Source: a virus
Virus record (IMG/VR): IMGVR_UViG_3300005253_000059
Coordinates: 1-43,598 of that record
Length of the DNA stretch: 43,598 nucleotides
Direction: 5' to 3' (one strand)
A program made the translations under genes and the position numbers. Of the stretch, positions 8,420 through 14,236 are shown piece after piece. The first letter of the stretch is position 1, and every line of letters starts with the position of its first letter. Under the pieces are notes generated by a model. That model saw only the letters and a list, made by a program, of their open reading frames with translations, was not told the origin of the DNA and searched no databases.

Positions 8420-9361
8420 TTTGGATAGCTCCAAATCTGGTTTGTCTTTCGCTGGCATATCATAAGAGAATGCTGCAGCGTGTGTCAATCCTGAAGACAA
8501 ACTAGCAGCGATCTTTATAAAGCCATCCATGCCCGGCACTATCGGAGTGGGTGTCAAAGCAACGTGAGTAATTGCCTCACCGTAGCTGCGCTTCTTACCA
8601 TCCTTAAAGCCTTGCTCTATAAAGACTGACACGTCATTGCGAGCCACTGCTTTGATCGCATCTTCGCCAATCATTTCGCAGATTGCATACAAAGATTCAC
8701 CATCATTTTCAAGGCCCACAACATAGCCGCCAGTATTCTGGGGAGTAACCTCATGGTGATTTTCGTTATCTGAAATTGGGATAGGAATAGCCACGCCGTT
8801 ACTGATCATCTTGTCTGCCGACTGCTTCCAACTCTCGCGGCGCGACTCATCAACTTTCAATGTCCAGTCATGCACAGGATGTGTGTACGTACCGTCCCTG
8901 ATAATCTCTTTCTTGAATCGTTGTACCTTCTGGCCAGCTTCATTTTCTTTCGCTTCACCAACAGCCTCAGTTGCATCGACATTGATAGACAGAGCCATTG
9001 ACCTTTCGCGCTTCTTACGCTCTTTCTCAAGCAGGGTACGCGCTTTGGTTTGCAAGCGTTGCTTGGCTGTGGCGCTGAGGCCTGTGGCCTGGGGTATGCG
9101 CGCAATAGCGTTGCGTAGCTGGGGCAGTAGCAGCTTGCCTTCCTCATCTTTCACAGGGAATTTACGTAGACCGCGCGGCACTGTCTTACCATCTTCATCT
9201 TTCTTACCACCCTTACCAATGAGTAGAAAAGATGAATCAGGAAAGTCATTTTTGCGCTTAGTCGTCAAGACAGCTAAGCCCTTTTTCTTTTTGTCGCTCA
9301 TGCGCTGTCGAGCATTGCGAATTTTGTTAAGTCGTCTTTCGGCTTCTGTGTGCTGTGGCAT
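7865..9361 (-). CDS. Prohead protease fused to scaffold
   Basis: A 498-residue protein with three parts. Residues 38-115 form a small extra domain (FPDSSFLLIGK, RKFPVKDEEGKLLLPQLRNAI) often found at the front of phage prohead proteins. Residues 150-285 look like a Mu I-like or HK97-type serine protease, with candidate catalytic His202/203 (NHHEV) and Ser245 (NDVSVFIE). Residues 315-498 are acidic and helical and fit a scaffold. GGAG lies eight bases before ATG 9361. An internal ATG at 8419 could give the scaffold alone. It cleaves and shapes the head precursor. Confidence 0.8.
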   Translation of the reverse strand: MPQHTEAERRLNKIRNARQRMSDKKKKGLAVLTTKRKNDFPDSSFLLIGKGGKKDEDGKTVPRGLRKFPVKDEEGKLLLPQLRNAIARIPQATGLSATAKQRLQTKARTLLEKERKKRERSMALSINVDATEAVGEAKENEAGQKVQRFKKEIIRDGTYTHPVHDWTLKVDESRRESWKQSADKMISNGVAIPIPISDNENHHEVTPQNTGGYVVGLENDGESLYAICEMIGEDAIKAVARNDVSVFIEQGFKDGKKRSYGEAITHVALTPTPIVPGMDGFIKIAASLSSGLTHAAAFSYDMPAKDKPDLELSKMDIELTALQELLDDDKLTEDNVLDQLGQRLEDDAEKLTAKDTEIADLKKDKPAPEPKLKLDPDVEDNLVEAGTQRLDSLVDQGRITPAVKEKLAAALIGPAGNRNGFAMSRKISGSDKSMLNVVCEALAENNPVELAKKVLTGSQHLELSRIVPDDEEDDKPTKTQQSILDDMMPTTVGAGDSK

Positions 9362-9364
9362 GCT

Positions 9365-10336
9365 TTACACTCCAGGTTTAACGGCTCGCATGAGTATACC
9401 ACTGACGGCAGGCACATCAAAGGCCTTGCCTGGATTGAATGACCAGCCTGGGTCTGGTGTAGGTGCCACTAACTTACCATCAATCACCTTATCTCTTAGT
9501 GGCCGTTTCCTTGCCAGAGGATCGCCCCTGATAATTTCGATGGTTGTGCATCTGCAATTCCAGCCGTTGGGGGGCCAGATACTATCCCATTCTTGAGCGT
9601 TCTTAGGAAGGCGTGTGCCGTCTAGTGCTACATGGGTTGGCCTTACTCTTTCATCACCAGCAGTAACGTACTCAAAGCCCCAAAGTATTTCTTGCACATC
9701 TGGGTCTTGTAACATCTGCCAACGCGCTGCGTTGTAGGCTGTCAGTGTCTGCGTCCTAAAAATAGTTTCAAGGCGGTAAGGGTTTCCTGGGTCCAGACCA
9801 GCCTTAGCAAGCGCGGCACGTACTTGCTTAGCTGCTTGCACTGGTGGCAAGCCAGCCTCAACAGCATCAGCAATCAACTGGTTTACTTCATCACCAGTAA
9901 GATCACCAACACCATCAATAACCTCTGCCGCGCGTTCATCATAAGCTTGCCGTAAAAACTCTAGCTGTTCATCAGTAAAGTTTAGCCGTGCCTTCGATAT
10001 CGCTACAGCACGAGCATAGACAGACGGTACAGACTTTAACGGCTGAGGCGCAAAAGCAAAGCTCTTGGCCTGCTTCACTTCCTGGGTAAGAGTAGACACC
10101 ACACGAAGCCTGCCAGCCAGGTCAGCAGCAAGCATGCCTTCAACCATCAACTGACGAAACAGCACCAGTGTCCCTGCGATGGCCGCTTGAACAGGCTGGC
10201 CTTTTCTAACCGCCCTTGCTGAGAGTGTACGTAGGTCAAAGCCCAACCGTGCTGCGCCGCGCAGGCCTTTAGCTTCTAAGGTGCGTCGATCGCGCTCTTG
10301 TTTAGCGGCTAGCTTTCTGACTTTGAGGGTTGCCAT
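9365..10336 (-). CDS. Minor head protein (Mu gpF / SPP1 gp7-like)
   Basis: A 323-residue protein of the phage head morphogenesis family, present in a few copies near the portal. The signature is clear in the C-terminal half: YRLETIFRTQTLTAYNAAR (187-205), FEYVTAGDERVRPTHVALDG (221-240), and WPPNGWNCRCTTIEI (254-268). ATG 10336 has no good ribosome binding site and overlaps the previous gene by 35 bases, so translation is probably coupled. It normally follows the portal gene; here almost 4 kb separates them. Confidence 0.9.
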   Translation of the reverse strand: MATLKVRKLAAKQERDRRTLEAKGLRGAARLGFDLRTLSARAVRKGQPVQAAIAGTLVLFRQLMVEGMLAADLAGRLRVVSTLTQEVKQAKSFAFAPQPLKSVPSVYARAVAISKARLNFTDEQLEFLRQAYDERAAEVIDGVGDLTGDEVNQLIADAVEAGLPPVQAAKQVRAALAKAGLDPGNPYRLETIFRTQTLTAYNAARWQMLQDPDVQEILWGFEYVTAGDERVRPTHVALDGTRLPKNAQEWDSIWPPNGWNCRCTTIEIIRGDPLARKRPLRDKVIDGKLVAPTPDPGWSFNPGKAFDVPAVSGILMRAVKPGV

Positions 10337-10580
10337 TGAGATATGATAACTGGCGCATGGTCAGGCTGCGAATTGTTTTAATATCCATGCCATAACGTCG
10401 CATCAGCACTGTAAAGCAGCGACAGTTACTCATCCCAGAGTAGTAGCCTTCCATAGTCGCCTTTCTTACTATCGCTTCAACATCCACAGGCTTTGGCCTG
10501 GGTACTGCAAGCTTGAAAGGCAAAGCAACAACCACTACGCCTGCCATGATTGATCTTAGAAATGACCGTCTAGCCAACAT
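10302..10580 (-). CDS. Small protein with a twin-arginine-like signal
   Basis: A 92-residue protein starting MLARRSFLRSIMAG (ATG 10580, with GGGGGG seven to eight bases upstream). The ARRSFLRS motif followed by a hydrophobic stretch (residues 12-26) and an alanine/valine region resembles a twin-arginine export signal or an N-terminal membrane anchor. The rest carries SNCRCFTVLMRRYG and SLTMRQLSYLNG. The gene overlaps both neighbours and lies just before the gpF-like gene. No known family was recognised. Confidence 0.5.
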   Translation of the reverse strand: MLARRSFLRSIMAGVVVVALPFKLAVPRPKPVDVEAIVRKATMEGYYSGMSNCRCFTVLMRRYGMDIKTIRSLTMRQLSYLNGNPQSQKASR

Positions 10581-10779
10581 CAATAATCCCCCCTGCATTT
10601 TCTTTGGGCCAGACAATCTTATTAAGCTTTGAATCGTAGACATCAACCCAGTCATGGACAGTACTTAATTTGTCTGCCATCTGAATAGCCGCGCCGTAGT
10701 TATCAAAGCTCATATGAAAATCACCCATACCACCCGAGGGGTAACAGTCCGCACCACAGAATAGCCAAAAACGTTTCAT
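10570..10779 (-). CDS. Small conserved-looking phage protein, unknown
   Basis: A 69-residue protein (MKRFWLFCGADCYPSGGMGD). The compact pattern with GGMGDFHMSFDNYGAAIQMAD and DWVDVYDSKLNKIVW resembles small hypothetical proteins common in phage genomes. Its start overlaps the stop of the upstream gene (ATGA at 10776-10779), which suggests coupled translation. Function unknown. Confidence 0.55.
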   Translation of the reverse strand: MKRFWLFCGADCYPSGGMGDFHMSFDNYGAAIQMADKLSTVHDWVDVYDSKLNKIVWPKENAGGIIDVG

Positions 10780-11240
10780 TTTGAATCACTCACACACTTG
10801 CATTTCCACTCTCTGTGAATAGGAAGCAACTGCATAATAGCTTCATCAAGTGTAAATGCTTGACCCCGAAGTGTTGCGCCATGTCCTGACAGTTTAATTC
10901 TTACAAGCATTTGTTGATTAACGCTACTACGTTGAACAGCCAGTATCCATCCCTCTTTGTCTTGGATGTCACATAGCCTTTCCCACATAGTACGGGTAAG
11001 CTGTAGCGCTTTATCAATCGTTGGTGGTTTTACTTTATAGCAGTGTCGGCAAGCAATATACATTTTCTTTTTGCCGTCTTCCATGACGTAATATTCTGTC
11101 CAGTCGTGTGGTTTTGAGGATTTGTGTGTTTTCGGGTGTGCCACAATATTGCTACCGCAAGACTCACAACACTCGCAATCTTCGGGCGAATAATTCAACA
11201 CCACTTGTTGCTTGCCACATTTGCACCTGTAATGCTGCAT
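10776..11240 (-). CDS. Zinc-ribbon protein, unknown role
   Basis: A 154-residue protein starting MQHYRCKCGKQQVVL; ATG 11240 is preferred over an upstream ATG because AAAGGA lies seven bases before it. Two cysteine pairs early on (CKCG and CECCESCG) and a further CRHCYKVKP near residue 80 suggest one or two zinc-binding ribbons, often used for DNA or protein contact. It lies in the leftward unit started by the divergent switch, directly after the XRE repressor. Confidence 0.6.
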   Translation of the reverse strand: MQHYRCKCGKQQVVLNYSPEDCECCESCGSNIVAHPKTHKSSKPHDWTEYYVMEDGKKKMYIACRHCYKVKPPTIDKALQLTRTMWERLCDIQDKEGWILAVQRSSVNQQMLVRIKLSGHGATLRGQAFTLDEAIMQLLPIHREWKCKCVSDSK

Positions 11241-11251
11241 TGACTTTCCTT

Positions 11252-11473
11252 TCATTTGTTCGCCACGTCAATCTTAAGAATCAAGTGAAGGCCAAGCACA
11301 CCACACAGGCACTTGACGTTATCACTAGACATGCCGCGCTTGTCAGCCAAGTACTGGCTGATGCGATGCTGAGGCACACCCGACTTGTGGGCCAACTCAC
11401 TCTGCGTCAATCCTGATCGCTTAAACGCGGCCTTCAGTTTCTTTCTGATTTTGTTATTTCGGATGATGATCAT
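11252..11473 (-). CDS. XRE-family transcription regulator (Cro/CI-like)
   Basis: A 73-residue protein that is little more than a helix-turn-helix domain: LTQSELAHKSGVPQHRISQYL at about 22-42, typical of the Cro/C1 family. It is a good candidate to bind the three ATTACC-N4-GGTAAT operators upstream of its own transcript (12065-12178) and to switch between the two divergent units. The start overlaps the stop of the upstream gene (TAATG). It lacks a cleavable C-terminal domain, so RecA-triggered self-cleavage is not expected. Confidence 0.8.
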   Translation of the reverse strand: MIIIRNNKIRKKLKAAFKRSGLTQSELAHKSGVPQHRISQYLADKRGMSSDNVKCLCGVLGLHLILKIDVANK

Positions 11474-11841
11474 TAGTTTATAAATTCAATCTCATAGCCG
11501 TGCTTGGTAAACAACTCTGTTAGCTTACTCTCACGTGTTGTGTCGTCAATCTTGCTATCGTCGTTAATGCGCATCGCCATAAGAGCTAAGCCAGAGTTTT
11601 TCTCACCCATTACCAGGCCTACTATGGTAATGCTTTTCCATTTTTGTAAATCTATTGGCGTAAGTAATCCACTAAGCTGCTCAACTGCACAGCCTGCTTG
11701 CTTTGAGCCAAACCCCAAGCAGCACAGCCTATCGTCTATTGATCGAAAGAGCATTGACGGATCATCGTTACTGCCGTAGCTACCACGCAACCACCTTGCA
11801 CGGTCAACCACAGTCTTTTTTGGTAGCTGTAGCGTCTTCAC
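11473..11841 (-). CDS. Small cysteine-containing phage protein, unknown
   Basis: About 122 residues. GTG 11841 is chosen because AAAGGA lies six bases before it; ATG 11847 is too close to that box. The sequence contains RARWLRGSYG and DDRLCCLGFGSKQAGC, a pattern I associate with small conserved phage proteins without assigned function. The end is acidic then aromatic (HGYEIEFIN). It lies between the first gene of the leftward unit and the XRE repressor, so it may be co-regulated with the repressor. Confidence 0.5.
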   Translation of the reverse strand: MKTLQLPKKTVVDRARWLRGSYGSNDDPSMLFRSIDDRLCCLGFGSKQAGCAVEQLSGLLTPIDLQKWKSITIVGLVMGEKNSGLALMAMRINDDSKIDDTTRESKLTELFTKHGYEIEFIN

Positions 11842-12055
11842 AATCATTCCTTTCAAAGATAATCCTGAATTGGTCTGGGTCAAATTCTTGGGCCAAAGGG
11901 TCGGCAGCCTTTGAACCAACAGGCTTGGGGCCGGCGCGTACTGTATGGTGGCCTTCTTTCTGGCAATGGTCTAATGCATCGGTAAACTCATCCATCGGGC
12001 CGTCAAGCAAGGTGCGGCCGTTGGGTAGCTCGGTTGTTGTCCAGGTGTCTTTCAT
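11804..12055 (-). CDS. First gene of the leftward unit, possibly leaderless
   Basis: An 83-residue protein starting MKDTWTTTELPNGRTLLDG (ATG 12055); ATG 12061 (MSMKDTW) is the alternative. The predicted -10 box (12063-12068) is so close that the transcript should begin at or near ATG 12055, like the leaderless cI message of lambda. No ribosome binding site precedes either start. The sequence is acidic and shows no known domain. It overlaps the next gene by 38 bases. Confidence 0.5.
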   Translation of the reverse strand: MKDTWTTTELPNGRTLLDGPMDEFTDALDHCQKEGHHTVRAGPKPVGSKAADPLAQEFDPDQFRIIFERNDCEDATATKKDCG

Positions 12056-12062
12056 GCTCATA

Positions 12063-12091
12063 ATATTACCCACTGGTAATGAATTTTGCAA
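12063..12091 (-). promoter_or_regulatory. Predicted leftward promoter overlapping operator O1
   Basis: TTGCAA (12086-12091), a 17-base spacer, then TAATAT read on the minus strand (12068-12063). Operator O1 covers the spacer and the first four bases of the -10 box, exactly as O3 does for the rightward promoter. The shared geometry is the main support, because the -35 and -10 boxes each match consensus at only four of six positions. Confidence 0.6.
12065..12080. promoter_or_regulatory. Operator O1
   Basis: ATTACC-CACT-GGTAAT, a perfect six-base inverted repeat with a four-base centre. It overlaps the predicted leftward -10 box. Probable binding site for a dimeric repressor, most simply the XRE protein encoded at 11252-11473. 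Confidence 0.75.
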
Positions 12092-12115
12092 GTATCTTAT
12101 AACCCTAGTATTTTC

Positions 12116-12131
12116 ATTACCTTATGGTAAT
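12116..12131. promoter_or_regulatory. Operator O2
   Basis: ATTACC-TTAT-GGTAAT, the same inverted repeat, with its centre 51 bases from O1 and 47 from O3 (about five and four and a half helical turns). It lies between the two promoters and may allow cooperative binding. Confidence 0.75.
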
Positions 12132-12150
12132 AGCTTTTTAGCCAAACCCC

Positions 12151-12180
12151 TTGACAAGTCTTATTACCCTGTGGTAATAT
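12151..12180 (+). promoter_or_regulatory. Rightward sigma70-type promoter
   Basis: Perfect -35 TTGACA (12151-12156), an 18-base spacer and TAATAT (12175-12180). It drives the only rightward genes (12204-12934). Operator O3 covers the spacer and the start of the -10 box. Confidence 0.8.
12163..12178. promoter_or_regulatory. Operator O3
   Basis: ATTACC-CTGT-GGTAAT, the same inverted repeat, overlapping the -10 box of the rightward promoter. Binding here should block rightward transcription. Confidence 0.75.
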
Positions 12181-12203
12181 AGTAATAGAAGAAAGGAAAG
12201 AAC

Positions 12204-12428
12204 ATGACAAACAACCTAAAAAACCAGACCATGAAACTACGTAAGATATACGAAGCAGCAGATGGTACAACCATTGAATTTAGACGCATTAAAAATGTAC
12301 CGGCATGGTCTCATCGTGTTATCATCAATGGTACCGCTTGTGATTGGCTTAGCAATAACTTTAAGCCAAACAGCAAAACAGCCCAATTCTATTACGAAAA
12401 ACATAGTCCCAGAAAGGAAGGCAGCTAA
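12204..12428 (+). CDS. Small rightward protein 1, unknown
   Basis: A 74-residue protein starting MTNNLKNQTMKLRKIYEAAD; AGGAAAG lies just before the ATG. A basic, beta-rich segment (TIEFRRIKNVPAWSHRVIING) is followed by a polar end. It is the first gene of the only rightward unit, expressed from the strong promoter at 12151 that O3 should repress. That suggests an early or switch-related job such as host takeover, but no family was recognised. It ends in a one-base TAATG overlap with the next gene. Confidence 0.6.
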   Translation: MTNNLKNQTMKLRKIYEAADGTTIEFRRIKNVPAWSHRVIINGTACDWLSNNFKPNSKTAQFYYEKHSPRKEGS

Positions 12429-12640
12429 TGCGAGTCATTCACCTACCAGCAATCGACAAGACAGTGAGCCTCAAAGCTTACGTTGCTGCAATCAAGTTAG
12501 CCAAGGCCAACCCTGACCAGGAATTTAAGCACGGCCTCACTTGCTGGTGGGCTTGCACAGGCAAAGACATCATGCGTCAATTCTGGGAAGGTACACAGGA
12601 TCGAATTAACCAGGCCATCCCTTACACGGAAAGGAAGTGA
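12428..12640 (+). CDS. Small rightward protein 2, conserved-looking
   Basis: A 70-residue protein (MRVIHLPAIDKTVSLKAYVA). The stretch KLAKANPDQEFKHGLTCWW and the TGKDIMRQFWEGTQDRIN segment look like a small conserved phage protein whose function I do not know. AAAGGAAGG precedes the ATG, which overlaps the previous stop. Neighbouring genes make co-translation likely. Confidence 0.6.
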   Translation: MRVIHLPAIDKTVSLKAYVAAIKLAKANPDQEFKHGLTCWWACTGKDIMRQFWEGTQDRINQAIPYTERK

Positions 12641-12934
12641 ATGATGAAGGGACAAATGCTGTGCTCAAGTGAAGCGTACAAAAGTGCATTGCGTGTTGTG
12701 GCCATCAGTCCACTCAGAGTACACTTCGATATTATCCTGACCATTGCTCAATGCGCCGATCACCTAGCAAAGACAACGCGTTTCTCTGCTGCTGAGATAG
12801 CGCAGATGGGCGCTACCGGATGGCTACACGGTAAGTTTCGTATTGGGTTTGGTGAGCATATGGCTGCTGTAATTACATCTGCTGATGAAATGAACCTGTC
12901 CCTTAGCGATGCGTTGACTAGTTATTCAATATGA
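12641..12934 (+). CDS. Small rightward protein 3, unknown
   Basis: A 97-residue protein starting MMKGQMLCSSEAYKSALRVV; AAAGGAAGTGA precedes the start. It is largely helical (DIILTIAQCADHLAK and FSAAEIAQMGATGWLHGKF) and ends ALTSYSI. No known domain. It is the last gene of the rightward unit and is followed by a terminator at 12964-12991. Confidence 0.55.
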   Translation: MMKGQMLCSSEAYKSALRVVAISPLRVHFDIILTIAQCADHLAKTTRFSAAEIAQMGATGWLHGKFRIGFGEHMAAVITSADEMNLSLSDALTSYSI

Positions 12935-12963
12935 CAAACCCCGCCATTGGTAGTTAGCGGGTG

Positions 12964-12991
12964 CGCGCCGGCGCTGGTCGGTGCGTTTTTT
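12964..12991 (+). terminator. Terminator of the rightward unit
   Basis: CGCGCCG (12964-12970) and CGGTGCG (12979-12985) form a seven-pair stem (one G-U pair) followed by TTTTTT. Another small hairpin (CCCGC 12940-12944 with GCGGG 12957-12961) lies before it and, read on the minus strand, could help end the lipase transcript that converges here. Confidence 0.75.
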
Positions 12992-12993
12992 AT

Positions 12994-13668
12994 TTACTCA
13001 AACATTGAGACGTAATTATCGACGGCATGATCTTCGATCTTGCCCTTGAGCACAGATCGCAGCCAAGACTTGACACCCATGCGCTTGTGAAACTTGCTGC
13101 CGCACCACCACTGCAATTGCTTGGGGTGTCGATAACCCATCAGCCAGAGAGGCAAGTGGGGCACTGGATCGTTCTTGAGGTGATAGCGATAGCTCACGTT
13201 GCCTAGGATGGCGCTGTAGAGCCGCCTGAAGGTGCTGTTGCCAACCCTGGGGCAGCCAAAGGTCACCACAGCGGACGGCCTTACAGCCTGTCTGGTGAGC
13301 ATCATAGCGAATAACTCAGCAAGACCCCCGCCCAAGCTGTGGCCTGTGATGAAGACGTGACGGCCTGCAGCGTTTTGAACGTACTGCCATAGCTCAGGCC
13401 AGACCAACTCAAGCGCCATATGAAAGCCTCTGTGTACCCTGCCCCATGCTACAGGTGTCTTTCTGAATTGCAGATCAGTGATGATGTCCCTGATCTTATC
13501 TGACTCAGTACCCCTGAAGGCAAAGATGATAAAGTCTTCATCCTTGAAGCTGTAGACTTGGGTGCCGTTGTTTTCGATCAAGCTTACGCTGTAGGATGGC
13601 CAATCATCTTGCACCTGGGCAAGATCGCCATAAGCAGACTTTGACATCTTGGCTAGTGTGTTGTGCAT
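12994..13668 (-). CDS. Class 3 lipase (alpha/beta hydrolase)
   Basis: A 224-residue protein (start ATG 13668) with the full class 3 lipase signature: FAFRGTES (49-56), the nucleophile elbow GHSLGG (109-114, Ser111), PRVGN (140-144), NDPVPHLP (166-173, Asp167) and DHAVDNY (213-219, His214). The catalytic Ser-Asp-His set is complete, so it should hydrolyse acylglycerols or phospholipids. No signal peptide was seen. It follows a lipoprotein and a basic protein in what looks like a lysis cassette, so it may attack host membrane lipids. Its start overlaps the upstream stop (TGATG). Confidence 0.85.
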   Translation of the reverse strand: MHNTLAKMSKSAYGDLAQVQDDWPSYSVSLIENNGTQVYSFKDEDFIIFAFRGTESDKIRDIITDLQFRKTPVAWGRVHRGFHMALELVWPELWQYVQNAAGRHVFITGHSLGGGLAELFAMMLTRQAVRPSAVVTFGCPRVGNSTFRRLYSAILGNVSYRYHLKNDPVPHLPLWLMGYRHPKQLQWWCGSKFHKRMGVKSWLRSVLKGKIEDHAVDNYVSMFE

Positions 13669-13892
13669 CAAGATTTGATCTTTTCCAAGCGCGTACGCGT
13701 CATAGCACGAATTGTTGGATCACTTTTGAAGACCCCGCAATTAGGCTTAATACAAAACACCTTGCGGCCTTTCGACCAAACGTGTTTGCCGTCTTTGCAA
13801 GGCTTAAAGTCTGGGTCGATGTCTTTCCAGATCTTGGCCTTTACAGGCTTAGGCTTTACCTTTTTCTTTTTCTTAAACATTTTCTTAAACAT
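13668..13892 (-). CDS. Lysine-rich small protein
   Basis: A 74-residue protein whose first 20 residues are nearly all lysine, with phenylalanine and valine, then DGKHVWSKGRKVFCIKPNCG, which hints at a two-cysteine zinc site. GAGGTG precedes ATG 13892. It lies between the lipoprotein and the lipase genes. The basic N-terminus could bind membrane or nucleic acid. Function unknown. Confidence 0.55.
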   Translation of the reverse strand: MFKKMFKKKKKVKPKPVKAKIWKDIDPDFKPCKDGKHVWSKGRKVFCIKPNCGVFKSDPTIRAMTRTRLEKIKS

Positions 13893-13896
13893 GCCA

Positions 13897-14172
13897 TCAC
13901 CTCAAGGGTATTGTAACTTCGGGTTTAATGTCTTGTTTCTGCTCTGTTTTCTGACCACCTTCTAGCCAGATATCTGTTTTCCATTTCATGTTAACCACGT
14001 TGTTATCACCAATGATATAGATATTGGGATTCTTTTGCGTTGGGACTGTTGGGCTTTGCGCTGCTTGACAGCCTGTGAGGCACAACACTGTGAGTACCAA
14101 CATACTCAACGCTACAAGTACGTACAGCCCCCAGGCAATTGCACGTGCTTTGAGTGTTCGATCATCAATCAT
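13897..14172 (-). CDS. Putative lipoprotein, spanin-like position
   Basis: A 91-residue protein starting MIDDRTLKARAIAW (ATG 14172). A hydrophobic segment at about residues 13-30 ends in the lipobox LTGC (Cys about residue 34), so export and lipid attachment are likely. The remainder is polar and short. It opens the lysis-like cassette that ends with the lipase. It could be an outer-membrane spanin subunit, but no partner inner-membrane spanin was identified. Confidence 0.55.
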   Translation of the reverse strand: MIDDRTLKARAIAWGLYVLVALSMLVLTVLCLTGCQAAQSPTVPTQKNPNIYIIGDNNVVNMKWKTDIWLEGGQKTEQKQDIKPEVTIPLR

Positions 14173-14176
14173 AATT

Positions 14177-14219
14177 AAAAACCCCTTGGCCCCAGGCTGG
14201 GTTAACAAGAGGCCAAGGG
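14177..14219 (-). terminator. Rho-independent terminator after the portal gene
   Basis: CCCTTGGCC (14183-14191) pairs with GGCCAAGGG (14211-14219), a nine-pair stem. On the minus strand it is followed by GTTTTTAATT. It ends the packaging transcript and separates it from the lipoprotein/lipase cassette. The stem contains AAGGGG, which also lies close to the lipoprotein start. Confidence 0.85.
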
Positions 14220-14236
14220 TGAAAGGAAACTCAGCC

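Noticed and set aside
8811-9596. A long plus-strand reading (261 residues) opposite the protease and gpF-like genes
   Set aside because: It is serine and arginine-rich, has no ribosome binding site, and overlaps two strongly supported genes on the other strand. It is a frame shadow.
10302-10580. Resemblance of the RYG-SLT-QL segment to the tail assembly chaperone C-terminus
   Set aside because: Only a short pattern is shared, and the protein has an export-like start and lies in the head block.
11609-11631. ATTACC and GGTAAT pair inside the gene at 11473-11841
   Set aside because: The arms are 11 bases apart and lie inside coding sequence, unlike the four-base centre of the real operators.
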